Below, one piece after another: positions 50,401 to 58,219 of a stretch of 64,000 bases of DNA. Positions within the stretch are counted from its first letter, which is position 1. Each line of letters begins with the position of its first letter. The stretch comes from CAYTZH01 sp964442285. Lineage in GTDB: Bacteria; Myxococcota_A; UBA9160; JAFDET01. Made by a program: the position numbers and the translations under genes. The notes under the pieces are model-generated. The model was not told the origin of the DNA and did not search any database. It was given only the letters and a program-made list of their open reading frames with translations. Where the stretch lies: assembly GCA_964442285.1 (NCBI GenBank), contig CAYTZH010000005.1:88665-152664 (forward strand), given 5' to 3'.

Positions 50401-51050
50401 GGCGCGAGGAGCAGCTTGCGCCCGAAGAAGGCCTCGGCGAAGCGCCCGGGTGCGTTGCACTCCACCCCGCGCAGACGTGGCAGGGCGCGCAGGGTGTCGG
50501 CGTCGAACCAGGGGCGGGCGCTCTGGGAGGCGAAGACCTCGAGCACGGTCTTGACCTTCCGCTCCAGCAGCTCGGGGGAGAGGGCCACGTAGGTGTCGGG
50601 CCGGCCGAGGTCGCCGTCCCACTTGGGGATCTCGTACTCGAGCACCGTGTGGTCGCGCCAGGTGTTCCAGGTGAGCTCCGACACCAGGCGGTGGTCCTGG
50701 TGTCTGTCGTGGCGGTAGTGGGTGAAGATCAGGTCCGGCTCGGCCTCGCGCTTCGCGGCCTCGAAGACGTCCTTCACGGCCCCGCCCTCGTAGGGCAGGA
50801 AGCCGTCCCGGAACGCCTCGATCCGCACCCGGGCCTCGCCCCCTTCGCCCAGGAAGCGACGCGCGCTCCCCTCCGCCTCGCGCCGGCGCACCGCGTCGCC
50901 GCTGAGCACGAGCCAGCGGATGTCCAGGTCGGGCCGCGCCTCCCGCAGCCTCAGGAGCGTGCCGCCGCAGCCGATCTCGATGTCGTCGCAGTGGGCTCCC
51001 AGGCACAGCACCCGGGCGCCCCGGGCGAGGTCGAGGCGCAGGGGCTTCAC
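50397..51050 (-). CDS. PIG-L family deacetylase
   Basis: A 217-residue LmbE/PIG-L fold metal-dependent N-deacetylase. Metal ligands are visible in LCLGAHCDDIEIGCGG (His and Asp-Asp near 20-24) and HYRHDRHQDHR (His cluster near 113-121). The usual role is removing acetyl from an N-acetyl sugar. With the 3-C-methyltransferase and RmlC-like enzyme this suggests an amino-sugar or branched-sugar modification. It is coupled to both neighbours by GTGA overlaps. Confidence 0.92.
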   Translation of the reverse strand: MKPLRLDLARGARVLCLGAHCDDIEIGCGGTLLRLREARPDLDIRWLVLSGDAVRRREAEGSARRFLGEGGEARVRIEAFRDGFLPYEGGAVKDVFEAAKREAEPDLIFTHYRHDRHQDHRLVSELTWNTWRDHTVLEYEIPKWDGDLGRPDTYVALSPELLERKVKTVLEVFASQSARPWFDADTLRALPRLRGVECNAPGRFAEAFFGRKLLLAP

Positions 51051-51838
51051 GGGTTCGGCGCTCCCCGCTTCCACACCTCCCAGGGCGCGCGGTCGCCGTC
51101 GGAGAGGTCCTCGAGGATCTGCTTGTCCTTGAAGGTGTCCATGCACTGCCAGAAGCCGTCGTAGCGGTAGGCCAGCAGCTGCCGCTCCGCCGCGAGCCGG
51201 CGGAAGGGCTCCACCACCAGCTCCTCGCCGGGCTCGATGTAGTCGAAGATCTTGCGCCGGAAGACGAAGAAGCCGCCGTTGATGCGCAGGCCGGCCTCGC
51301 CCACCGAGTCGATGCCGGTGACGAGCCCCTCGTCGTCCGCGGACACCAGGTGGAAGACCGCGTTGGGCGCGACGCTGAGGAAGCAGCCCACCTCGCTCCG
51401 GGCGCGGAAGTGCTCGATGTAGCGGTCGAGGGGCAGGTCGGAGAGGCCGTCGGCGTAGTTGGCCAGGAACATCTCCTCGCCGGCCAGCAGGGGCTCCACG
51501 GCCTTCAGCCGCTGGCCGATGTTGGCCTGGAGCCCGGTGTCGACGAAGCGGATCGTCCAGTCGTCGATCCGCGGGCCGAGGACCTCGATCTCCCGCCCGC
51601 CGCGGCGCAGCACGAAGTCCGACGACACGGTCTCCCGGTAGTCGACGAAGTACTGCTTGATGGCGTCGGCGCGGTAGCCCAGGCACAGGATGAAGTCCCG
51701 GTGCCCGAAGTGGGCGTAGTAGCTCATCAGGTGCCACACGATCGGGCGGTAGCCGATCATCGCCAGGGGCTTCGGGTCGTTGCGGGCGTGGTCCCGCAGG
51801 CGCATGCCCTGCCCGCCGCAGAAGAGGACGACCTTCAC
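51047..51838 (-). CDS. rfbF: Glucose-1-phosphate cytidylyltransferase
   Basis: A 263-residue nucleotidyltransferase making CDP-glucose from glucose 1-phosphate and CTP. The N-terminus VVLFCGGQGMRLRDHARNDP and then KPLAMIGYRPIVWHLMSYYA, followed by GYRADAIKQYFVDY and the C-terminal RYDGFWQCMDTFKDKQILED, closely follow RfbF. CDP-glucose normally feeds a 4,6-dehydratase (RfbG), which is not present in this window. Start GTG overlaps the methyltransferase stop. Confidence 0.92.
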   Translation of the reverse strand: MKVVLFCGGQGMRLRDHARNDPKPLAMIGYRPIVWHLMSYYAHFGHRDFILCLGYRADAIKQYFVDYRETVSSDFVLRRGGREIEVLGPRIDDWTIRFVDTGLQANIGQRLKAVEPLLAGEEMFLANYADGLSDLPLDRYIEHFRARSEVGCFLSVAPNAVFHLVSADDEGLVTGIDSVGEAGLRINGGFFVFRRKIFDYIEPGEELVVEPFRRLAAERQLLAYRYDGFWQCMDTFKDKQILEDLSDGDRAPWEVWKRGAPNP

Positions 51839-53097
51839 GCGTACACCTCCACCTCGGGGATCGGCACCACGAAGCGTCCGCCCCAGGATCGGATGCCGGC
51901 CATCTGCTCCATGATCTCCTCCCGGAGGTTCCAGGGCAGGATCAGCACGTAGTCCGGCCGGGTCTCGAAGATGCGCTCGGGCGCATGGATCGGGATCCTC
52001 GAGCCCGGCAGGTAGTTGCCCTGCTTGTGGGGGCTGCGATCGACCGTGTAGGCCAGGAGATCGGTCGTGATGCCGCAGTAGTTGAGCAGCGTGTTGCCCT
52101 TGCCCGGAGCCCCGTAGCCCGCGACCTGCTCGCCGCGCTCCCGGGCCCCGCGCAGGAAGGCCAGGAGCTGCTCGCGGCAGGCTCCCACCCGGGCGCCGAA
52201 GCGGTCGTACCAGGCCGGGTCGCGCATGCCCGCCGCCTCCTCCCGGGCGCGCAGGGCCGCCACCGCGGGCTCCACCTCGAGGATCGCCGGGGCTCCCGGC
52301 CGGGCGGCGTGGCGGCCGTAGACCCGCAGCGAGCCGCCGTGGGTGGGCAGCTCCTCCACGTCGAAGATCTCCAGCCCGTGGCGGGCGAAGATCCGCTCCA
52401 CCACCCCGAAGGCGAGGTACGAGAAGTGCTCGTGGTAGATGGTGTCGAACTGGTTTCCCTCCACCAGGCGCAGCAGGTGGGGGAACTCCAGGGTCGCGAC
52501 CCCCGCGGGCGCCAGGAGCAGGGCGAGGCCCGCCACGAAGTCGTTGATGTCCGGCACGTGGGCGAGCACGTTGTTCCCGAGCAGGAGATCCGCCGGGCCG
52601 TGCTCGGCGGCCACCCGCCGGGCCGTGCCGGTTCCGAAGAACGCGACCACCGTCTCGATGCCCTTCTCGCGGGCGGCGGCCGCGCAGTTGGCCGCCGGCT
52701 CGATGCCCAGCACGGGAACGCCCTTCTCGCGGAAGTACTGGAGCAGGTAGCCGTCGTTGCTGGCGACCTCGACCACCCGGCTGCGGGGGCCGAGGTCGAA
52801 GCGGGCGATCATCCGCTCGGTGTAGGCCCGGGCGTGGGCCAGCCAGGACTCCGAGAAGGAGGAGAAGTAGGCGTAGTCGCCGGTGCCGAAGATGTCCTCC
52901 GGCGGAACGAAGTCCTCGGTCTGCACCAGCCAGCAGTCGTGGCAGACCCAGGCCCGCAGGGGGAAGGCGGCCTCCTCGCGGTCCAGGTCCGCGGGCGTCA
53001 GGTGGCTCTGGCAGGGGGGCTGCTCGCCCAGGTCCACCAGCAGGTGGCCGAGCTCGGCCTGGCAGGATCGACAGCGCGGCGGAGGGGACGGACTCAA
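51835..53097 (-). CDS. Sugar C-methyltransferase (NovU/TylCIII type)
   Basis: A 420-residue three-domain nucleotide-sugar C-methyltransferase. The N-terminal zinc-binding domain has CRSC (Cys9, Cys12) and CHDC (Cys52, Cys55). The SAM domain carries VVEVASNDGYLLQYF and GIEPAANCAAAAREKGI. The C-terminal domain has GYGAPGKGNTLLNYCGI and YTVDRSPHKQGNYLPGSRIP, as in enzymes adding a C3 methyl to a 4-keto-sugar. The TTG start at 53097 is chosen for AAGGAG six bases upstream and a TATCCT box before that; GTG 53127 would lie upstream of this promoter. Confidence 0.9.
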   Translation of the reverse strand: MSPSPPPRCRSCQAELGHLLVDLGEQPPCQSHLTPADLDREEAAFPLRAWVCHDCWLVQTEDFVPPEDIFGTGDYAYFSSFSESWLAHARAYTERMIARFDLGPRSRVVEVASNDGYLLQYFREKGVPVLGIEPAANCAAAAREKGIETVVAFFGTGTARRVAAEHGPADLLLGNNVLAHVPDINDFVAGLALLLAPAGVATLEFPHLLRLVEGNQFDTIYHEHFSYLAFGVVERIFARHGLEIFDVEELPTHGGSLRVYGRHAARPGAPAILEVEPAVAALRAREEAAGMRDPAWYDRFGARVGACREQLLAFLRGARERGEQVAGYGAPGKGNTLLNYCGITTDLLAYTVDRSPHKQGNYLPGSRIPIHAPERIFETRPDYVLILPWNLREEIMEQMAGIRSWGGRFVVPIPEVEVYA

Positions 53098-53103
53098 CCG
53101 GGG

Positions 53104-53124
53104 CTCCTTCCGCGCCGTAGGATA
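53104..53124 (-). promoter_or_regulatory. Promoter and ribosome-binding site of the minus-strand glycan arm
   Basis: TATCCT (53119-53124) and AAGGAG (53104-53109) are ordered correctly before TTG 53097 and decide its start. Confidence 0.5.
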
Positions 53125-53152
53125 CACGCTGCCTCGCCGCGGCCCGAGCGGC

Positions 53153-53158
53153 TACGCT
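53153..53158 (+). promoter_or_regulatory. -10 box of the plus-strand glycan arm
   Basis: TACGCT, ten bases before ATG 53169, divergent from the minus-strand promoter in the same 71-base intergenic region. Confidence 0.4.
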
Positions 53159-53168
53159 CCAAGCCCGC

Positions 53169-55127
53169 ATGACGCCTCCTCGCTCCGTCGATGCGCGACT
53201 CTACGTCGCTCTCGTCCTGCTCGAGCTGTGCGTGGCGACTGCGCTGCTCGCGCTGCACCGGCTCGGGGACGCCCCGCTGCTCGGTCCGCTCTCGAGCCGT
53301 CCCCGCCTGCTGCTCCTCGTCGCGGTCGCCATCGGCGTGGGGGCGTCGCTGGTCGTTGCGTCCCGCCTCTGCGCCCGTTCTGCCGGCTGGCTGCCGGCCC
53401 TCGCCGCGAATCTGCTGGGTCTGGGACTGGCTTGGGCCGGGGCCGAGGTGGCCCTGCGAGTCCTGGCCACGACGACAGCCCAGGGGCCCGTCCTGTTCGG
53501 CGTACAGCTGCGGCCCCGGAGCTGGCGCGCCGTGGTCGATCGGCACCGTGCGCTTCTCGAGCAAGCCGAGCAGGAGGGCTCCTTCTGGGCCGAGCATCCC
53601 GCGCTGGGCTGGGCCCTCACGCCGTCGCGGGAGAGCGAGAACGGCCTCTATCGGACCAGCGCGGAGGGCCTTCGCGCGTCTCGACGTGGGCAGATCCTCC
53701 AGAACGTCCCGGCGAAGGCCCGCGTGGCGCTCGTGGGCGACTCCTACACGTTCTGCGAGGAGGTTTCTTTCGACGACTGTTGGGGAGCCCAGCTCGCGGG
53801 TCTTCTCGGAGACGAAGTGCAGGTGCTCAACTTCGGCGTCCCCGGCTACGGCATCGATCAGGCCCTCCTCCGCTACCGGCTGGATGCCTCCCGCTGGGAG
53901 CCCGACGTGGTCATCTTCGGTGTGTTCCCCCACGACCTGCTTCGGAGCATGCTCGTCTACCCCTTCATCAGCTTTCCGCACTGGTCGGTGCCGTTCGCCA
54001 AGCCCCGCTTCGAACTCGTCGACGGAGATCTGCGCAATCGCAACCCGCGACCGCTCCCGGCGCGCGAGATCGTCGCCCGGGCCTCCATCGCCGAGCTGCC
54101 GCTGGTCGGCTACGACGCCGGCTACGATCCGAGCGCGTGGCGTGAAATGCCGGGCCACGCGAGCTGGCTGGTGCGGTTCCTGACCTCGCGCTTCCCGCCG
54201 CGCCGCACGCCTCCTCCCCATCTATCGCCCGTGGCCCGCGACGAGCTCAACGCGGCCCTCTTGCGCGCGTTCACTGCCGAGGTCACCGACGACGGCGCGG
54301 TGCCGCTGCTGGTGTATCTGCCGCCGCGCAGCGAGATGCCCGACCACCCCGGGTACCTGCCCGAATACGCCCGCACCCGCGACTGGCTGGCCCGGAACGG
54401 ATTTACCTACGTGGACGCGCTGCCGGCCATCCAGACCCTCCCCGTCGCGGAGCGTTTCGTTCGCTCGGGCGGCCACTACGCTCCCGCGGCCAACGCGAGG
54501 GTGGCCGGGTCCCTCGCGGACGCAGTCCGCGACGCTCTCCATCGGACGCGCAGCTCCGACGCAACCGCACTCCGGGGGCATCAGTGCGTTACCCTGCCGG
54601 CGGCCGGAAGCACCCACCCAGGAACCCGACGAGGAGTGGCATGGCGAGTCGGCGAGCTCGGGTCGCGATCGGCGTCCCCGTCTACAACGGCGCGCGCTTC
54701 CTGGGAAGCACCGTGGAGTCGCTGCTGGCCCAGACCTTCGACGACTTCGAGCTGCTCATCTCCGACAACGCCTCCACCGATGCCACCGAGGACGTGGCCC
54801 GCGACCTGGCGGCCCGGGATCCGCGCGTCCGCTACCACCGCCACCCGACCAACCGGGGTCTGGCCGCCAACTACAACTTCCTCTTCGAGCAGGCCTCCAG
54901 CGCGTACTTCAAGTGGGGGACGGCCGACGACGTGTGCGCGCCGACCTTCCTCGAGCGCTGCGTGGCGGCGCTGGACGCCGACCCGGGCGTGGTGCTGGCG
55001 GCGCCGCGCGCCGCCTTCATCGACGCCGAGGGCCGTCCCCTGGCCGTTCGGGATCCCGGCTTCCCGCTCGACGCCGGGTCCGCGAGCGCGCGCCTGCGCT
55101 ACGTCTTCGACGCGGGCAGCTGGGTGA
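53169..55127 (+). CDS. Membrane SGNH-hydrolase-like protein lacking its own stop codon
   Basis: The functional part is about 465 residues. It has two or three N-terminal TM segments (about 10-30, 45-65, 73-100), then an SGNH-like domain with block I GDSYTFCEEVSF (nucleophile Ser near 193), NFGVPGYGIDQALLRYRLDA, and a C-terminal GGHYAPAANARVAGSL carrying the catalytic His. It may add or remove acyl groups on the surface glycan. After DALHRTRS (near 54560) no stop occurs in frame until 55125-55127, so the frame runs 486 bases into the next gene as low-complexity residues. No stop exists in any forward frame just after the conserved end, suggesting real stop loss or an upstream indel. Confidence 0.7.
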   Translation: MTPPRSVDARLYVALVLLELCVATALLALHRLGDAPLLGPLSSRPRLLLLVAVAIGVGASLVVASRLCARSAGWLPALAANLLGLGLAWAGAEVALRVLATTTAQGPVLFGVQLRPRSWRAVVDRHRALLEQAEQEGSFWAEHPALGWALTPSRESENGLYRTSAEGLRASRRGQILQNVPAKARVALVGDSYTFCEEVSFDDCWGAQLAGLLGDEVQVLNFGVPGYGIDQALLRYRLDASRWEPDVVIFGVFPHDLLRSMLVYPFISFPHWSVPFAKPRFELVDGDLRNRNPRPLPAREIVARASIAELPLVGYDAGYDPSAWREMPGHASWLVRFLTSRFPPRRTPPPHLSPVARDELNAALLRAFTAEVTDDGAVPLLVYLPPRSEMPDHPGYLPEYARTRDWLARNGFTYVDALPAIQTLPVAERFVRSGGHYAPAANARVAGSLADAVRDALHRTRSSDATALRGHQCVTLPAAGSTHPGTRRGVAWRVGELGSRSASPSTTARASWEAPWSRCWPRPSTTSSCSSPTTPPPMPPRTWPATWRPGIRASATTATRPTGVWPPTTTSSSSRPPARTSSGGRPTTCARRPSSSAAWRRWTPTRAWCWRRRAPPSSTPRAVPWPFGIPASRSTPGPRARACATSSTRAAG

Positions 55128-55546
55128 ACGCGATCCTCGGGGTCATCCGTGCGGACGCGCTGGCCCGGACGCCGCTCATGCCGCGCTATGCCGGGGGCGA
55201 CTACGTCCTGCTCGGCGAGCTGGCCGCCCGGGGCCGCTTCGTCGAGATCCCCGAGGCCCTCCTCCAGCGACGCGTGCACGCGGAGGCCTCGAGCCAGCTG
55301 GTGGACGATCCCGAGCGCATCCTGCGCCTCGTCACGGGTCGCGGCGGCGTGTCCCTGCCCCGGTGGTTCCGGCTGCGGGACCACGCCCGCACGGTCCTGG
55401 GGTCGGCGCTTCCCCGGCGGGAGAAGCTCGCGCTGCTGGCGCAGCTCGCCCGGCGGGCGCGCTGGGACCGGGGTCGGCTGGGGCGCGAGCTCTGGCTGGC
55501 GGGTCGGGTGGCGCTGCAATCGCTCCGCCGCCGGGAGGCCCCGTGA
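54641..55546 (+). CDS. Glycosyltransferase family 2
   Basis: A 301-residue GT-A glycosyltransferase. VAIGVPVYNGARFLGSTVES is the N-terminal nucleotide-binding start, followed by DFELLISDNASTDATEDVAR, and the region FKWGTADDVC replaces the usual DxD with ADD. It transfers a sugar during surface-glycan assembly; the donor is unknown. ATG 54641 has GAGGAG just upstream, independent of the upstream SGNH frame that overlaps it. The stop overlaps the flippase start by GTGA. Confidence 0.9.
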   Translation: MASRRARVAIGVPVYNGARFLGSTVESLLAQTFDDFELLISDNASTDATEDVARDLAARDPRVRYHRHPTNRGLAANYNFLFEQASSAYFKWGTADDVCAPTFLERCVAALDADPGVVLAAPRAAFIDAEGRPLAVRDPGFPLDAGSASARLRYVFDAGSWVNAILGVIRADALARTPLMPRYAGGDYVLLGELAARGRFVEIPEALLQRRVHAEASSQLVDDPERILRLVTGRGGVSLPRWFRLRDHARTVLGSALPRREKLALLAQLARRARWDRGRLGRELWLAGRVALQSLRRREAP

Positions 55547-57135
55547 GCGGCTCCGCGTCCGCTTCGGCCGCCCGCTTCCGGACCCTGCGCAACGTGCTCA
55601 CCAACTGGGGCGCGTTCGGGCTGAACGCCTTCATCGGCTTCCTGCTCTCGCCCTACGTGGTGCGCAGCCTGGGCGAGGGGCTCTACGGCGTGTGGGTGCT
55701 GGTGGGGTCCCTGGTGGGCTACATGGGCCTGCTCGACGCCGGCGTCCGGGGCGCGGTCACCAAGTACGTGGCGACCCACCACGCGGCCCATCGCCACGAG
55801 GACGCCCAGCGCATCGCCTCCGCGGCGCTCGCCTTCTTCGGGGGCGCCGGGATCGTGGCCATCGCGGGGTCGGCGGTGATCGGCTATGGCGTCCTGCCCC
55901 ACCTCGGCGTGCCCGAGTCGCTCCGGTCCACCCTCCCGGCCGTCGTCCTGCTGTGCGGCGTGGCGGTGGCGGTGACCCTGGTCACCGGCGTCTTCGGCGG
56001 CGTGATCGTCGGCGTGCAGCGTTTCGACCGCCAGAACGCCATCACCATGGGGGTAGGGGTGCTGCGTGCGCTGGGCACCGTGGCCGCCCTGGAGGCGGGA
56101 ACCGGGCTGCTGGGGATCGCCTGGGTGCAGCTGGCGGCGGCCCTGGTGCAGGGGTCGGCCATCGTCGCGACCAGCCGCTGGCTGTATCCCGAGCTGCGGA
56201 TCCGGCCCCGCGGCTGGGAGCCCGCGCACCTGCGACTGCTCCTGACCTTCGGCCTGGCGAGCACCCTGCTCTCCGCCTCGGGCGTGGTGATCGACTACTC
56301 CGACTCCTTCGTGATCGGCTCCTTCCTCTCGGTGGCGGCCATCACGCCCTTCGCCATCGCCGCCAACCTCGTGCTCTATGCCCGCGCCGTGGTGAGCGGG
56401 ATCTCCCACATCGTGACGCCGCTGATGGGGAGCCTGGAGGGAAGCGGCGCCCTGGAACGCTGCGGCGAGACGACCCTGCGCTACGCCCGCTACGCGACCC
56501 TGGTGCTGAGCCCGGTGGTCGTCACCTTCGTGCTGCGGGGCGGGCCCTTCATCGGCCTGTGGATGGAGCCCCGCTACGAGGCCGACGGCGGCGCCGTGCT
56601 CTTCGTGCTCTCGCTCTCCCTCTGGACCTTCGCCGGCTTCCAGGTGCTGACGGCGTCGCTCATGGGGCTGAACCGGCATCGGGGTCTGATCCCCGTCTTC
56701 CTGCTCGAGGCCGTTCTGAACCTGGCGCTGAGCATCTTCCTGGCCCGCGAGGTGGGGCTCCTCGGCGTGGCCTGGGGGACGACGATCCCGCGCCTCTCGG
56801 TCTGCCTGCTGATCGGCCCCTTCTTCGCCCAGCGCCAGCTGGGGCTGTCCGTCGCCGCCTACTGGCGTGACACCGTCCTGCGTCCGGTGGCGGCCATGCT
56901 GCCCTTCGCGGCCCTGAGCTTCTGGGTCGAGATGCGCTGGCCCGCGGGCTCGCTCGTCGTCTTCTTCGCCCAGGTGGCCGCCGCGCTCCCGGTCGCGGTC
57001 CTCGGCGCGGCCGTGCTCGGGCTCGATGCCTCGGAGCGCGCCCAGGCGCGGGCCACCCTCCACCGCGCCCTCGGGCTGCGCCCCCCGACCGCCGGGGCCA
57101 CCCCCGTCGAGCCGACCCGGAGGTCCCTCTCGTGA
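55543..57135 (+). CDS. Polysaccharide flippase (Wzx/MATE-like)
   Basis: A 530-residue membrane protein with 12-14 predicted TM helices of the oligosaccharide-flippase type. It starts NWGAFGLNAFIGFLLSPYVV then RSLGEGLYGVWVLVGSLVGY and contains FDRQNAITMGVGVLRALGTV, the usual Wzx central motif region. It likely flips lipid-linked glycan repeat units across the inner membrane. No Wzy polymerase or ligase is seen in the window. GTGA overlaps link it to the glycosyltransferase before and the Cys-rich protein after. Confidence 0.9.
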   Translation: MSGSASASAARFRTLRNVLTNWGAFGLNAFIGFLLSPYVVRSLGEGLYGVWVLVGSLVGYMGLLDAGVRGAVTKYVATHHAAHRHEDAQRIASAALAFFGGAGIVAIAGSAVIGYGVLPHLGVPESLRSTLPAVVLLCGVAVAVTLVTGVFGGVIVGVQRFDRQNAITMGVGVLRALGTVAALEAGTGLLGIAWVQLAAALVQGSAIVATSRWLYPELRIRPRGWEPAHLRLLLTFGLASTLLSASGVVIDYSDSFVIGSFLSVAAITPFAIAANLVLYARAVVSGISHIVTPLMGSLEGSGALERCGETTLRYARYATLVLSPVVVTFVLRGGPFIGLWMEPRYEADGGAVLFVLSLSLWTFAGFQVLTASLMGLNRHRGLIPVFLLEAVLNLALSIFLAREVGLLGVAWGTTIPRLSVCLLIGPFFAQRQLGLSVAAYWRDTVLRPVAAMLPFAALSFWVEMRWPAGSLVVFFAQVAAALPVAVLGAAVLGLDASERAQARATLHRALGLRPPTAGATPVEPTRRSLS

Positions 57136-58175
57136 GTCCCCGTGCGTCGACCCCGAAGCGGCTCCGGCTGCGCGCCGGCGAGTGGGTGGAGGTGCGCTCG
57201 GCGTCCGAGATCCTCTCGACCCTCGACGCCGACGGCGCTCTGGACGGCCTTCCCTTCATGCCCGAGATGCTCGCCCTGTGCGGGCGTCGCTTCCGGGTCC
57301 TGGCCCGGGCCCACAAGACCTGCGACACGGTGAACAAGACAGGGGGACGGCGCATGCGCGACGCCGTGCACCTGGACGGCGCCGCCTGCGACGGCGGCGG
57401 CGCCCGCTGCGACGGCAGCGGCCACGGCGGCTGTCAGGCGGCGTGTCTGCTCTTCTTCAAGGAGGCCTGGCTGCGGCGCGCCGACGCCCCCACCGCCGTG
57501 GTGCCCGCCGCGGCACCGGAGGAGGTGGTGGCCCGCCTCGAGGCCGCGGCGTCGCGACCGGGGCCCGACGGCGCGCCGCGCTACCGCTGCCAGGCGACGG
57601 AGCTGCCCCGGGCCACCCAGCCCCTCTCTGCCTGGGATCCGCGCCAGTACCTCGAGGACCTCACGTCCGGGAACACGAGCCTGCGGGAGCTCGTCTGGGT
57701 GCTCGCGGTGGCCCTCTACAACCAGCTCCAGGCCTGGCGCGACGGGGGCTCCTGGCCCTCCCTCGAGAGCCGGGCCCGTGGCCGGACGCCGTCGCGCCGT
57801 CTCGACCTGCAGCCGGGGGAGCGCGTGCGGGTGCGCTCCAAGGCCGAGATCGAGGAGACCCTGAAGGACGGACGCAACCGGGGCATGTGGTTCGACGTCG
57901 AGTGCGTCCAGTTCTGCGAGCGCACCTATCGGGTGGGTCCGCGAATCGAGCGGATCCTGAACGAGGAGACCGGCGAGATGATGGAGCTCGCCAACGACTG
58001 CCTGATCCTCGAGGGCGTGGTGTGCACGGGCCGCTACACGCCCCAGCGTCTGCTGTGTCCGCGGCGCATCTTCCCCTACTGGCGGGAGATCTGGCTCGAG
58101 CGGGTCGACGGCGCCGACCCGGACCGGGCTCCGGGCCGCGTCCGACCGGACACCGACCCGGGACCGCCTCGCTAG
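57132..58175 (+). CDS. Protein with two diverged copies of a Cys-containing domain
   Basis: A 347-residue protein of unrecognised family with an internal duplication. Copy 1 (about 15-117) starts GEWVEVRSASEI and ends CLLFFKEAWLRR. Copy 2 (about 225-328) starts GERVRVRSKAEI and ends RRIFPYWREIWLER. Both contain a C-G/E-R-x-(F/Y)-RV block (LCGRRFRVLARAH, FCERTYRVGPRIE) and several later cysteines (CDTV...CDG...CDG...CQAAC; CLIL...CTG...LLC), suggesting metal or iron-sulfur binding. No signal peptide or TM segment. Its coupling to the flippase ties it to the glycan locus. Confidence 0.6.
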   Translation: MSPRASTPKRLRLRAGEWVEVRSASEILSTLDADGALDGLPFMPEMLALCGRRFRVLARAHKTCDTVNKTGGRRMRDAVHLDGAACDGGGARCDGSGHGGCQAACLLFFKEAWLRRADAPTAVVPAAAPEEVVARLEAAASRPGPDGAPRYRCQATELPRATQPLSAWDPRQYLEDLTSGNTSLRELVWVLAVALYNQLQAWRDGGSWPSLESRARGRTPSRRLDLQPGERVRVRSKAEIEETLKDGRNRGMWFDVECVQFCERTYRVGPRIERILNEETGEMMELANDCLILEGVVCTGRYTPQRLLCPRRIFPYWREIWLERVDGADPDRAPGRVRPDTDPGPPR

Positions 58176-58194
58176 AATTCGCGCCGTCCGGGGA

Positions 58195-58200
58195 TAGACT
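58195..58200 (+). promoter_or_regulatory. -10 box of the DUF427-cyclase gene
   Basis: TAGACT lies 19 bases before GTG 58220, with GGGGAGG as ribosome-binding site. A second TAGAAT (58173-58178) overlaps the stop codon of the preceding gene. Confidence 0.4.
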
Positions 58201-58219
58201 CCGGACGCGGGGAGGTCTC

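Noticed and set aside
53098..53127. GTG 53127 as start of the C-methyltransferase
   Set aside because: It would precede the TATCCT box and the AAGGAG site that fit TTG 53097; the added residues are outside the zinc domain.
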